Shown here: positions 1 to 11,400 of the stretch, piece after piece
Layout: every line of letters begins with the position of its first letter
Position numbering within the stretch: the first letter of the stretch is position 1
NCBI RefSeq assembly: GCF_017355205.1
Contig: NZ_JADIJK010000014.1
Span: 62,001-126,000 of the forward strand
Length of the DNA: 64,000 nucleotides
Origin: Bacillus sp. SD088
GTDB taxonomy: Bacteria; Bacillota; Bacilli; Bacillales; Bacillaceae_C
Direction of reading: 5' to 3'
The notes under the pieces: model-generated
Database searches by the model: none
What the model saw: only the letters and a program-made list of their open reading frames with translations
What the model was told of the DNA's origin: nothing
Translations under genes and position numbers: made by a program

Positions 1-9
1 CCGAGATCC

Positions 10-525
10 TTACTTTGGCAATTCGGACATTTCATCATCATGACCACCTCGTAACTTATTCACTGACATTACGAGTGTCTCTTTTCTAATCTGGGGTGGA
101 AGTGAAGTCCGAATGATTCGTTTTCCTTTGGTGATATCAGAAAAGAAACCATCTGTCAGCTCATACCCTACGATGGTGCCCATCTCTTCTAAAAAATATA
201 CATCATCTAATAAACCTAAGGTTTCTCCTTCTTGAGAAATGGTCTTAATTTTGGTTAGAGGCTGATCATGTGTCATGGTATATGTCCGCTCATCTTTGCT
301 ATAGGATCTAAGTTTGTCGTCAGAGCGAAGCGTGATCCCGCTCTCTTCCCAAGCAGTTACTTCTTCCATTGGCAAAATAAATTTCTTCCCCATTAACCCT
401 TTTTTCTGTAATAATAAATGAGTTACACGGCCATTCTCTTCAATACAAATATCACAAACTGAGCCGAAAAGCTCACCTTGATGATCATATATAGGCGTGT
501 CCTTTAAGAGGGAAAAGGTCCGCAA
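10..525 (-). CDS. yrrD: PRC-barrel domain protein, YrrD-like
   Basis: This 171-residue soluble protein has two PRC-barrel-like halves, roughly residues 1-75 and 90-160. The first opens with a typical beta-rich segment (FGSVCDICIEENGRVTHLLL) and the second with a similar block (LGLLDDVYFLEEMGTIVGYEL). There is no signal peptide or membrane segment. PRC barrels act as small binding modules, for example in RimM. The specific role of this Bacillus protein is not known to me. It lies just downstream of recD2 on the same strand with a 26-base gap, as in B. subtilis, so the two are probably co-transcribed. The family call is good; function is open. Confidence 0.85.
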   Translation of the reverse strand: MRTFSLLKDTPIYDHQGELFGSVCDICIEENGRVTHLLLQKKGLMGKKFILPMEEVTAWEESGITLRSDDKLRSYSKDERTYTMTHDQPLTKIKTISQEGETLGLLDDVYFLEEMGTIVGYELTDGFFSDITKGKRIIRTSLPPQIRKETLVMSVNKLRGGHDDEMSELPK

Positions 526-551
526 AAGAATCTACTCCTTTCCGAACATCT

Positions 552-2951
552 TTATTTTCCCTCGACCTCCATAAAATCATAAGGTGTAACATTTTCCATT
601 CCAATCATCGGATCAATCATCATCCACGTCTCTTCCGATAATTCTTCGCCAACTTCTTTTTCCTCGTTCAATTGCAATGAACTCAATTTTTCGTAAAGAG
701 ATGTTTTCCTTTGTTGATCATCTTCCCTTTGGATCCCGATTTGGAACGCTTGTTCTTCCCCACATAAAACTAAAGACTTTTTACTTCTGGTAAGCCCTGT
801 ATATAATAGATTTCTTCTTAACATGCGATAATAACTACGCACGATTGGCATAATGACGATTGGAAATTCGCTTCCTTGAGATTTGTGTATGGAACAGCAA
901 TAAGCCAGCGTAATTTGATTCAAATCTGTTCTTGTATAAGTGACTTCTGTTCCTTCAAAGGATGCAATCACCATATCCTGTTTTTCGGTCGTTTCCTTTG
1001 CCGTTAGAATTGAGATAATTTCGCCGATATCGCCATTAAAAACATTTTTTTCAGGCTGATTGACAAGTTGTAAAATCTTATCTCCAATTCGATATTTCGT
1101 TTCCCCAAATGAAAGTTCTTTTCTTTTTTGATCTTCATTTGGATTAAATATTTCTTGTAAGATTTGATTCATTGCATCAATTCCTGCAGGTCCTCGATAC
1201 ATCGGAGCTAACACTTGGACATCCATGGCGGTGTATCCCTTTTTTTTAGCACTTAAAACAATTCGTTTGATCACATCACTCATTTGATCTGTATGACATT
1301 TGATAAAAGAGCGGTCCTTTTGTGGTTCTAATAGATCAGTGGGGATTTCACCTTTTTTCACTTGATGTGCAAGCTCGATGATGGAAGAACCTTCTTTTTG
1401 CCGATAAATATCCGTTAATTGAACAACTGGAACCGCATGTGATTTTAATAAATCCTTTAATACTTGTCCTGGTCCAACAGAAGGTAATTGATCTTCATCA
1501 CCTACCAATACCACCTGAATTTGAGAAGGAAGTGCTTTAAATAATTGATGTGCTAGCCATGTATCAACCATCGACATTTCATCAACGATCAATAATTTAC
1601 CTTCTAATTCCCGCTCTCCATCAGAATCGAGATTCTCCTGTGCTGTCATTCCTAAGAGCCTATGAATGGTCATGGCCGGTAATTCCGTTGACTCTGACAT
1701 TCTTTTTGCTGCTCGACCTGTTGGTGCTGTTAACAGAATAGGAAACGGCTCTTCCTGTTTATAAGCTTTTGGGTCCAGCGAGCAGCCATGCAGCTCACCA
1801 TAAAGTTCGACAATCCCTTTAATAACGGTCGTTTTCCCAGTACCTGGCCCACCTGTTAAAATCATGATCGGGTTAGTCAAAGCCGTTTGTATAGCCTCTT
1901 TTTGTGACGGTGCGTATTGAACATTTAATCGTTCCTCCAATTTCCCTAATGCTAATAAAAACTCCGATTCAGGAAATTGATCAGCATATTCCGTCTGTTC
2001 CATCACCCGGTTAAGATTTGTTACAATTCCTTTTTCGGCAAAATAAAGCGAAGGTAAATAGATCCTCTTTTTTTCGCCTATAATTTTCCCTTCTTCTTCA
2101 AGACTAATAATCGCTTGTGCAATATTATCATAGGGAATTTCTATATGTTGACTATCTTCCAATAATCCTTTTACTTTTTCTAATAATTCTTCTGATTCAA
2201 GGTACACATGTCCATTTTTCAAACAATCTTGCTCAAGCAAATAGAGACAGCCCGCTTTAATTCGATCCGGATGATTCCCAGTAATCCCCAATTGTGAACC
2301 TAACTCATCTGCTCGTCCAAATCCAATCCCTTCTACATCTTCAATTAATTGATAAGGATTTCTTTCCAAAATAGTCAAGGTTTCTTCCTTATAAACCTGG
2401 TAAACCTTCATAGAGATTTGTGGACCAAATCCATATTGGTTTAACCCAACCATAATTCTTTCAAGCCCCTGGTGTTCCAGTAATGTCTCATACAAATCTT
2501 TTGCCGTCTCTGGGGCTAATTTTGGAATCGAATCAAGTAAGGATGGTTGTTCAAGAATTCGACTAATCGCAGCTTCTCCGAGCTCTTCTACAATTCTTTC
2601 GGCGGTCTTTTTGCCAATTCCTTTAAATAATTCACTGGACAAGTAAGTCACAATCCCTTGCTTGGTTTGCGGCATTACCTTTTTAAAATGACTTGCACTA
2701 AATTGCAGACCGAATTTAGGATGCTCCTTCATTTGCCCATAGAAAACATACGATTCTTCGTCCTGTAATTTTGGAAAATGGCCGACAATTACGGCTTCTC
2801 TATCTTTTATTTCCATATCTGTTTTCTCAATCCTTATTCTGACCACAGAATAGAAATTTTCTTCATTATGAAAAATAGTCACAAGGTGATGTCCTTGAAT
2901 ATATTTTTCCTGCTCAGAAAAAAGATCAAGCGAGTCTTGCCGCACATCCAT
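552..2951 (-). CDS. recD2: ATP-dependent DNA helicase RecD2
   Basis: A 799-residue superfamily 1B DNA helicase of the RecD2 (YrrC) type, the form found in bacteria that lack RecBC. Helix-hairpin-helix segments occur in the N-terminal third (FKGIGKKTAERIVEELG near residue 110). Walker A is GGPGTGKTT at about residues 366-374, Walker B is LLIVDEMSMVD, and a C-terminal helicase block follows (TLAYCCSIHKSQGSEF). RecD2 unwinds DNA 5' to 3' and supports replication-fork repair. The length is usual for the family. The gene follows the TPR gene by 20 bases and precedes yrrD, so it is part of a minus-strand operon. Confidence 0.95.
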   Translation of the reverse strand: MDVRQDSLDLFSEQEKYIQGHHLVTIFHNEENFYSVVRIRIEKTDMEIKDREAVIVGHFPKLQDEESYVFYGQMKEHPKFGLQFSASHFKKVMPQTKQGIVTYLSSELFKGIGKKTAERIVEELGEAAISRILEQPSLLDSIPKLAPETAKDLYETLLEHQGLERIMVGLNQYGFGPQISMKVYQVYKEETLTILERNPYQLIEDVEGIGFGRADELGSQLGITGNHPDRIKAGCLYLLEQDCLKNGHVYLESEELLEKVKGLLEDSQHIEIPYDNIAQAIISLEEEGKIIGEKKRIYLPSLYFAEKGIVTNLNRVMEQTEYADQFPESEFLLALGKLEERLNVQYAPSQKEAIQTALTNPIMILTGGPGTGKTTVIKGIVELYGELHGCSLDPKAYKQEEPFPILLTAPTGRAAKRMSESTELPAMTIHRLLGMTAQENLDSDGERELEGKLLIVDEMSMVDTWLAHQLFKALPSQIQVVLVGDEDQLPSVGPGQVLKDLLKSHAVPVVQLTDIYRQKEGSSIIELAHQVKKGEIPTDLLEPQKDRSFIKCHTDQMSDVIKRIVLSAKKKGYTAMDVQVLAPMYRGPAGIDAMNQILQEIFNPNEDQKRKELSFGETKYRIGDKILQLVNQPEKNVFNGDIGEIISILTAKETTEKQDMVIASFEGTEVTYTRTDLNQITLAYCCSIHKSQGSEFPIVIMPIVRSYYRMLRRNLLYTGLTRSKKSLVLCGEEQAFQIGIQREDDQQRKTSLYEKLSSLQLNEEKEVGEELSEETWMMIDPMIGMENVTPYDFMEVEGK

Positions 2952-2971
2952 ACTTCTCTCTCCTAACAGCT

Positions 2972-3640
2972 TTATTTCTTACTTTCCAATAATTCTACAA
3001 CAGCCTTTCTTGCATTTAGGGCTAATACATGATCTGGTTGAATGGCTACTGCTTGATCTAATAATGTGAGGATGTAATCGGGGTCTGCTTCTGTAACCGC
3101 ATGAGCGATTGCTACATTATAATAAGCATCCGCATGTTGTGGATCTTTTTCTATGACGATTTGTAGTTGGTCGATCGCTTCTTTATAGGCTTCAGATTGG
3201 GCTAATGCCAAACCATATTGAAATCTTGCTTCTACATCATCCTCATTTAATTCTATACTTCTTTGTAAATAGGGAAGCGAAAGGGTAAATTTACCTAAGG
3301 ACATAAAACACATACCAAGCATATAATACAAATCATTGGTATCCAATCCATTTGCGAGCGCCTTCTCAAACATCCCTACAGCTTGATCATATTTTTCTTG
3401 ATTAAAATAATAATTTCCATAGCTATAAAAAGCGGCTGCAGCCTGATCATCAAGTTCAATCGCTTTTTGTAAAAACGATTCAGCACGTGCTGTTTCTCCA
3501 ATCGAGATCAGTACATTAGCAAAATTCACGTACCCGACGGGATCCTTAGGGTTCTCTTCAATCACTTCAGTAAATAATTGAACTGCTTTTTCAATCTTTC
3601 CTTCTTGTAATAACTCGATTGCCTGTTTATTTTTATCCAT
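2972..3640 (-). CDS. yrrB: Tetratricopeptide repeat protein, YrrB-like
   Basis: The 222 residues are almost entirely tandem TPR helices (for example AAAFYSYGNYYFNQEKYDQA and DLYYMLGMCFMSLGKFTLSL), six or so units covering the whole chain. There is no signal peptide or catalytic motif, so it is likely a cytoplasmic protein-binding scaffold. It sits between mnmA and recD2, the same place as B. subtilis YrrB. That context hints at a role around tRNA or DNA metabolism, but the partner cannot be read from the sequence. Confidence 0.9.
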   Translation of the reverse strand: MDKNKQAIELLQEGKIEKAVQLFTEVIEENPKDPVGYVNFANVLISIGETARAESFLQKAIELDDQAAAAFYSYGNYYFNQEKYDQAVGMFEKALANGLDTNDLYYMLGMCFMSLGKFTLSLPYLQRSIELNEDDVEARFQYGLALAQSEAYKEAIDQLQIVIEKDPQHADAYYNVAIAHAVTEADPDYILTLLDQAVAIQPDHVLALNARKAVVELLESKK

Positions 3641-3740
3641 ACTTCACACTCCGAACCATTTTCTAATGAAATTATAGCATAAAATTGATTGCTGATGGTT
3701 TCTCAACGATCTCATTACCTGATGAGAATCGTTAATTTTC

Positions 3741-3776
3741 AATCAAAAATGTCAGCCGTGGTCGACTGACATTTCT
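3741..3776 (-). terminator. Rho-independent terminator after mnmA
   Basis: A near-perfect stem (AAATGTCAG paired with CTGACATTT, 3747-3774) is followed on the minus strand by a T-rich run. It lies 24 bases after the mnmA stop codon and separates mnmA from the TPR-recD2-yrrD group. Confidence 0.75.
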
Positions 3777-3799
3777 AAAAGTTATATATTGTATATTGT

Positions 3800-6072
<2,273 letters not shown>

Positions 6073-6113
6073 TTCTCTCACCTATTTCATTTCAAACTGA
6101 CCCTTGAACAGAT

Positions 6114-6533
6114 TTAAATATAAAACATATAAGGGGTCTCTGTTCCATCCTCTTCATAATTAGCTAGATCCTCAATGGTCGTGTTATCTAAAACATCTTT
6201 CACTGCATCGCGGACTTTCATCCATAAATTGCGTTTGGCAGGTTCTTCTTCTTCAATGCCTTCAACTGGACTAATCGGCCCCTCTAATACACGAATAATA
6301 TCGCCTGCCGTAATCTTCGCTGGTTCATTAGCGAGGATGTACCCTCCATAAGCACCTCGGACACTTTTCACTAAACCAGCATTTCGTAATGGCCCAGCAA
6401 GCTGCTCTAAATAATGTTCAGAAAGGTTATGTGTTTTGGCAATTGATTTTAGTGAAATCGGGCCCTCTCCATATTTCTTACCTAATTCAATCATTATAGT
6501 TAATCCATATCTTCCTTTAGTTGAGATTTTCAT
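6114..6533 (-). CDS. cymR: Rrf2-family transcriptional regulator CymR
   Basis: A 139-residue Rrf2 winged-helix protein. It starts MKISTKGRYGLTIMIELG, with the recognition-helix region LKSIAKTHNLSEHYLEQLAG. The three cysteines that hold an Fe-S cluster in IscR are absent, as expected for CymR, the repressor of cysteine-uptake and synthesis genes in Bacillus that works with CysK. It is followed by the cysteine desulfurase gene. Its ATG overlaps the stop codon of the upstream YczE-type gene by four bases, so the two are translationally coupled. Confidence 0.93.
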   Translation of the reverse strand: MKISTKGRYGLTIMIELGKKYGEGPISLKSIAKTHNLSEHYLEQLAGPLRNAGLVKSVRGAYGGYILANEPAKITAGDIIRVLEGPISPVEGIEEEEPAKRNLWMKVRDAVKDVLDNTTIEDLANYEEDGTETPYMFYI

Positions 6534-7189
6534 AATTCTGCACTCCGTTCTATTCTTTGATCTAATTTATTATTCACCTTTAAAAACTTTCTTGCTATAA
6601 ACTGACATTGAGGTAATGCAAATCCAATAAAAGTACCTACCGTTAGGCTAAAGATAATCGTTCCATAAAAAACAGGTCCTCCTAAAATCCAGCCAATTGC
6701 AAGGACAATCACTTCCATGATTCGTCTCACTGTCGCAATTTTCCAGCCTGTTTTTTCCTGTAAAGCAAGCATGAAGCTGTCTCGAGGACCAGCCCCCATT
6801 TCAGCTGAAAGATAGATTCCCATTCCATATGCGTTAATGATCATCCCAATAAAAAACATGATAAACTTCTCGACCATATGATCTGGTTCGACCAGAAAGG
6901 GAATTTTCATATACATATCAATGAAAAATCCAACAAGAATCATATTCAAATAGGCGCCAAATTTGGGCCATCTTTTCATTAATAAAGACGAGCTTCCTAA
7001 CACAATGAATCCAATGAGAATAGACCATGTTCCAATTGTTAAACCAAGTTGATAATAGAGACCAACATGTAAAACATCCCATGGAGATACTCCAAAATTT
7101 GATATGATCATAAGGACAATCCCAAAAGACATAATGAGAAGCCCGATCACAAAAAGGAAGAATCGTTTATATAGCTCTACATTTTTCAC
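6530..7189 (-). CDS. YczE/YitT-type integral membrane protein
   Basis: A 219-residue membrane protein with about five hydrophobic helices and conserved family blocks such as SNFGVSPWDVLHVGL and AEMGAGPRDSFMLAL. This is the YczE/YyaS/YitT group, whose transport role is not established. The last residues overlap the cymR start by four bases. That makes it the first gene of the cymR-yrvO-mnmA unit and hints, by context only, at a role in sulfur compound movement or sensing. Confidence 0.85.
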   Translation of the reverse strand: MKNVELYKRFFLFVIGLLIMSFGIVLMIISNFGVSPWDVLHVGLYYQLGLTIGTWSILIGFIVLGSSSLLMKRWPKFGAYLNMILVGFFIDMYMKIPFLVEPDHMVEKFIMFFIGMIINAYGMGIYLSAEMGAGPRDSFMLALQEKTGWKIATVRRIMEVIVLAIGWILGGPVFYGTIIFSLTVGTFIGFALPQCQFIARKFLKVNNKLDQRIERSAEL

Positions 7190-7272
7190 CTCATCAGACT
7201 CCTTCGCATTTCACTATTATAGCATATCCATCATATTGAATGCATATATCTGACTATTTTGGTATGATAAAA

Positions 7273-7395
7273 ACAAAAGCGCAAGGCGCCCGCCTATCGG
7301 CGACAAGCAAATGTTCTGAGACAAAGAAAGGCGTTTTTTGCCTTTCATTGTCTCAGGTTATTTGACCTCGAGCCGATGGCGCCTGGAGCTAGACG
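7273..7395 (+). repeat. A-type hairpin repeat, copy 1
   Basis: The short form of the A family. It opens with AAAAGCGCAAGGCGCC and closes with GGCGCCTGGAGCTAGAC; these ends pair. Inside, CTGAGAC pairs with GTCTCAG and AAAGGCG faces CGCCTTT-like sequence. The copy shares the block GACAAGCAAATGTTCTGA with copies near 21030, 22830, 47855 and 50490. It is one of two A copies filling the 508-base gap between the YczE-type gene and rarA. Confidence 0.8.
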
Positions 7396-7454
7396 ACACA
7401 AAACTCAAAATTTCAACTTATTCACAAGCGACAATTTTATAGTTTCCTAAGCCA

Positions 7455-7628
7455 AAACAAAAGCGTAAGCGCCTTGATCTAGGGAGAAAGGCTAAATTCG
7501 CACCGTCTTGGCGACAGACTCAACCGCGACGTCCTGTCGCTTCGTCTGTACTAGTACATCCTGTACATCGCAACGCCGATGAACTCACATCTTGTGAGTT
7601 TCTCGGGTCTATGCGCTGGAGCTGGATG
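7455..7628 (+). repeat. A-type repeat, copy 2, with cassette
   Basis: It begins AAAAGCGTAAGCGCCTTG and ends GCGCTGGAGCTGGAT like copy 1, but the centre is replaced by a different cassette (GCGACGTCCTGTCGCTTCG, then ACTAGTACATCCTGTACATC and CGCAACGCCG). The same cassette recurs at 16720-16810, 21090-21150 and 50570-50650. This shows that A elements are modular. The copy ends about 70 bases before the rarA start. Confidence 0.75.
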
Positions 7629-7697
7629 TCAATTACAACCTTAAAGTTATCCATAAGCTAAGATTTTATAGTACTCAAGCAGTTTGGAGAGATATTT

Positions 7698-8975
7698 GTG
7701 AAGAAACAACCTTTAGCTTTTAGAATGCGTCCCAAAAACATCGATGAGGTGATGGGACAGCAACATTTAGTTGGTGAAAACAAGATTATAGCAAGAATGG
7801 TCAAGGCAAAGCAATTATCGTCCATGATTTTATATGGTCCTCCTGGAATCGGTAAAACATCGATTGCCAGCGCGATTGCTGGAAGCACACAATATGCTTT
7901 TCGTGCTTTAAATGCCGTGACAAATAATAAAAAAGATATAGAAGTGGTCGCCGCTGAAGGGAAAATGAGTGGAAAAGTAATCCTCTTGCTTGATGAGGTT
8001 CATCGTCTTGACAAGGCAAAACAAGATTTCTTACTTCCCTATTTGGAAAACGGTACAATTATTTTAATTGGAGCCACAACAAGCAATCCTTACCATGCGA
8101 TTAATCCAGCAATCAGAAGCCGCTGTCAAATTTTCGAATTATTTCCATTAAGTGAAGATGAAATTAAACAGACATTAAAACGAGCATTAGAAGATCCAGA
8201 GAGTGGGCTTGGTACTTATTCCATCTCCATTGAAGAACAGGCTTTAGATCATTTTGTTACGGCAAGCAATGGGGATGCTAGAAGCGCTTTAAATGCTTTA
8301 GAGCTAGCTGTTTTATCAACTGATCCTGCTGAAAACGGTCAAATTCATATTACGGTGAACGTCGCAGAAGAATGCTTACAGAAAAAAAGCCTAGCCCATG
8401 ACAAAGATGGCGATGCTCATTATGATGTTTTAAGTGGTTTCCAAAAGTCGATTAGGGGCAGTGATGTCAATGCAGCTCTTCATTATTTAGGGCGGTTGAT
8501 CGAAGCTGGGGATCTGCCAAGTATTATTAGAAGGCTTTTAGTAATTGCCTATGAAGATGTTGGTCTTGCCAATCCTCAAGCGGGATCTAGAACCCTTGCT
8601 GCGATCCAAACAGCTGAAAAAATCGGATTTCCTGAAGCGCGTATTCCGCTGGCCAATGCTGTGATTGAATTATGCCTGTCCCCTAAATCGAATTCAGCCA
8701 TAACCGCTATAGATCAAGCACTTAGTGATATTAGAGCAGGACAAAGCGGGGAGGTTCCTCTTCATTTAAAGGATGCACATTATCAAGGAGCCAAAAAACT
8801 CGGCAGAGGAATTGATTATAAATATCCTCATAACTATGAGAGTGGCTGGGTGAAACAGCAATACCTCCCTGATAAACTAAAGCACAAACAATATTATGAT
8901 CCTAAAAAGACAGGTAAATTTGAACAGGCCTTAGCAACGGTCTATGAGAAAATTAGGAAGAATAATCGTGAATAA
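7698..8975 (+). CDS. rarA: Replication-associated recombination protein RarA
   Basis: A 425-residue AAA+ ATPase of the RarA/MgsA/WRNIP1 family that acts at stalled replication forks. Walker A is GPPGIGKTS at residues 47-55 and Walker B is LLLDEVHR around 99-100. The C-terminal part (SNSAITAIDQA, then the GGxDYxYPH-like block GRGIDYKYPHNY) is typical of RarA and separates it from RuvB or clamp loaders. The start is GTG with GGAGA 7 bases upstream. It is the only plus-strand gene of this neighbourhood and stands alone. Confidence 0.96.
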   Translation: MKKQPLAFRMRPKNIDEVMGQQHLVGENKIIARMVKAKQLSSMILYGPPGIGKTSIASAIAGSTQYAFRALNAVTNNKKDIEVVAAEGKMSGKVILLLDEVHRLDKAKQDFLLPYLENGTIILIGATTSNPYHAINPAIRSRCQIFELFPLSEDEIKQTLKRALEDPESGLGTYSISIEEQALDHFVTASNGDARSALNALELAVLSTDPAENGQIHITVNVAEECLQKKSLAHDKDGDAHYDVLSGFQKSIRGSDVNAALHYLGRLIEAGDLPSIIRRLLVIAYEDVGLANPQAGSRTLAAIQTAEKIGFPEARIPLANAVIELCLSPKSNSAITAIDQALSDIRAGQSGEVPLHLKDAHYQGAKKLGRGIDYKYPHNYESGWVKQQYLPDKLKHKQYYDPKKTGKFEQALATVYEKIRKNNRE

Positions 8976-9019
8976 AAATAGCACAAACTTAAAAGCTGGA
9001 GGCATCATTCCTGGTAGCA

Positions 9020-11248
9020 TTATGAATGGTATTTTTTTCGATATTGTCCAGGTGTCATGCCTTCCACCTTTCGAAATGAACGGATAAAAGAAGCCGAGCT
9101 ATTGAAATGAAAGATCTCCGCAATCTCAGAAATCTTCAAATCTGTTTCTCTTAACATTTGTTTCATTTTTTTTACTCTAAACTTTAAAAGGTATTCACTG
9201 AAGCTTAGTCCCGTTGCCTTTTTAAATACTCTGCTAATATAACTAGGATGGAAATTTATCTTAGCAGCTATCATCTCAAGCGTTAAATTGCTAGTAAATT
9301 CCTTTTCTATAATGGATATGACACTTACTGTAATATTAATTTGTGCGCTCCTTTGTTTTTCGGCATACTTTTCCAAAATCGGTGGTAGTATAGTCTTTGT
9401 AAACCAACTTCTAACTTCATCAATATTCTTGTGCCGTAGTATCTCCTCAAATAATAGTTTATTGCCGAAAAGGGCTTCCGAAGTTTCATTCAATTCTTCA
9501 ACAAGCTCCAAAAGCTTAGATAGTAATTGAACCATTATGTTTTGATACTGCTGAAAAGAAATATTATATTTTGTAACCGTTACCATAAATTCATTTATTG
9601 ATCGTTCAGCCTCTTCTGTATGTGCACCCTTTATCGAATCTATTAGCTCCTGACAAACCTGTTTCGGAAAAATGCTTTTTTCAGTGTGAACTAGAACAAC
9701 ATCATCAATATTTATGATCGTTCTAGGTTCTATTTTCTGATAAAACCTAAGTGCCTCTGTTGCTTCATTATAAGCATATTCGGTGTTAGCTAGATTCCTA
9801 TAAGGGCGACTAATTCCAATACGAATATTTAATTCATGATAGTTCTGAACCAAACGATGAATTTCTTCAGCCAAACTGTATAAATATTTATTATGATCTT
9901 TCGGATTTTTTTCATGGATTTGTATGATGTTCACTTGGTAATCATTCAAAACTACCGGAGGAAAGCGTACTCCGATAGGGACCGATTTGCTGATTAGATT
10001 CTTAATTGAATATAATATTAATTCATTATCTGCTTCTTTGTATTTAGCTTTTCCCAGCATATCATTTTCAATAACGAGGACAGCCAGTGATTGCCAATCT
10101 GTATTAAATTCTAGATCCTCTACCATTTCATTGATTTTTTCAACTTTTAGTTGTCCCATAAACAAACCTAAAACAAAGAATTCTTTTAAATGTTCTCTTT
10201 GAGTTTCAATCTGATCCTGAAATTGAGAAATCCCATTCCGTATACTTATAAATTCATCCTTTAGATTTAAAATGTTTTTACTACCTTCGTGAGACACAAC
10301 AGATTGATACATGTGAAGAATTGGCTGATATAAATGCCTGGAAGATAAGGAGACAGCGATAATTGTAGCAAGCAAAATAATTCCACACACAATTGCCGTA
10401 TACCAGCCGATATCCTTTGAGTTCTTGGTGATAGCTCTTATCGGGACAATGGATAAATAAGTCCAATAATTATAAGAAGATTTACTAAAATTAACGCCAA
10501 CATGCTCATCATTTATTTTCAACGTAAAATAACCATTTTCCATTTCTTTTCTTCTCAGTTCATTAATCAGCTTATCTGATGTAAGAAGGTGATTCCAAGA
10601 TCTACTTTCAGAAATTAGTTGGTAATCACTATCCAATACAAAGAAATTTTCTATATTTTTATTCCGATTCATTAACTTGCTAATTTCCTTCTTCGGAATT
10701 GATATCCTTATTAGCCCTTTTGGTTCATTCGTTAACAAAGGTAGTTTTTTTACTAAGTTGACAGATTCCACATTGTCTTGCGAAATCGTCATCCAAGTTG
10801 AAGAATTGGGAATTTCTTTTACACTGGAGTATTTTCTAAAATACCCCGTTTCACTAGGATAATTTAATCCAGCTTTCGTAATCACCCAGTTTTCTCTAAA
10901 ATTAATTAGTTCTATCTCATCACTCCATAATTTGTTTGTTTGAAATCTTTTCATCGCAGCTAATAAATCTCGATATGTTACAAAATCTTTAGAAGTTAAC
11001 CTACGTTCATAGTTAGAGGTAAATAAGGGGGACAAAATAAATTGCGTTACATTATTGTCTAGTGACTCTAGGTGATATTCTAGACTCATCTTAGTCTGCT
11101 GTAAAACTTGCATATTTTCTTTTGCAACTTTTTCTTCTATTTCGCTCGCTGCCTTGTAGTAAGATAGAACGCCTAATATAATGACAGGGATAGTTGATAA
11201 TAATAGACTAAATATAAATAGTTTTTTATAATATCTTGATTTTTTCAT
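9020..11248 (-). CDS. Membrane-anchored AraC-family regulator with extracellular sensor
   Basis: A 742-residue one-component regulator. A first membrane helix (about residues 8-30) and a second (about 283-303, TAIVCGIILLATIIAVSL) bracket an extracellular domain of about 250 residues. A cytoplasmic linker and an AraC/XylS two-HTH domain follow at about 640-740 (ITVSVISIIEKEFTSNLTLE, ending AEIFHFNSSASFIRSFRK and PGQYRKKYHS). This layout is common beside Lpl-type sugar ABC transporters in Firmicutes, where the sensor is thought to control the transporter genes. It is the last gene after the binding protein, with a 152-base gap containing a weak hairpin. The ligand is unknown. Confidence 0.9.
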   Translation of the reverse strand: MKKSRYYKKLFIFSLLLSTIPVIILGVLSYYKAASEIEEKVAKENMQVLQQTKMSLEYHLESLDNNVTQFILSPLFTSNYERRLTSKDFVTYRDLLAAMKRFQTNKLWSDEIELINFRENWVITKAGLNYPSETGYFRKYSSVKEIPNSSTWMTISQDNVESVNLVKKLPLLTNEPKGLIRISIPKKEISKLMNRNKNIENFFVLDSDYQLISESRSWNHLLTSDKLINELRRKEMENGYFTLKINDEHVGVNFSKSSYNYWTYLSIVPIRAITKNSKDIGWYTAIVCGIILLATIIAVSLSSRHLYQPILHMYQSVVSHEGSKNILNLKDEFISIRNGISQFQDQIETQREHLKEFFVLGLFMGQLKVEKINEMVEDLEFNTDWQSLAVLVIENDMLGKAKYKEADNELILYSIKNLISKSVPIGVRFPPVVLNDYQVNIIQIHEKNPKDHNKYLYSLAEEIHRLVQNYHELNIRIGISRPYRNLANTEYAYNEATEALRFYQKIEPRTIINIDDVVLVHTEKSIFPKQVCQELIDSIKGAHTEEAERSINEFMVTVTKYNISFQQYQNIMVQLLSKLLELVEELNETSEALFGNKLLFEEILRHKNIDEVRSWFTKTILPPILEKYAEKQRSAQINITVSVISIIEKEFTSNLTLEMIAAKINFHPSYISRVFKKATGLSFSEYLLKFRVKKMKQMLRETDLKISEIAEIFHFNSSASFIRSFRKVEGMTPGQYRKKYHS

Positions 11249-11349
11249 CTTAATTAAGATCCCCCTTATTTCACCATTGTATTCAGGCTCTCCTAATATA
11301 TTAATCTTAATATTTTAAAAATTTCAAGTGACTTTTAGGGGATTCCATT

Positions 11350-11382
11350 GTAATAAGACAGGCAGCAAAAGATACCTGTCTC
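11350..11382 (-). terminator. Hairpin between binding-protein gene and regulator
   Basis: AGACAGG pairs with CCTGTCT across a 12-base loop just after the binding-protein stop codon. Only a short T-rich tract (TTATTAC) follows on the minus strand, so termination may be partial. Confidence 0.5.
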
Positions 11383-11400
11383 TAATTTTATATGCCAATT

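Noticed and set aside
1550-1741. Short plus-strand ORFs inside recD2
   Set aside because: They are antisense shadows of the intact helicase gene with no start signals.
7300-7400. A-type hairpins as riboswitches or tRNA-like genes
   Set aside because: They occur in many unrelated gaps, in both orientations and mostly after genes, and lack cloverleaf features; they are repeats.
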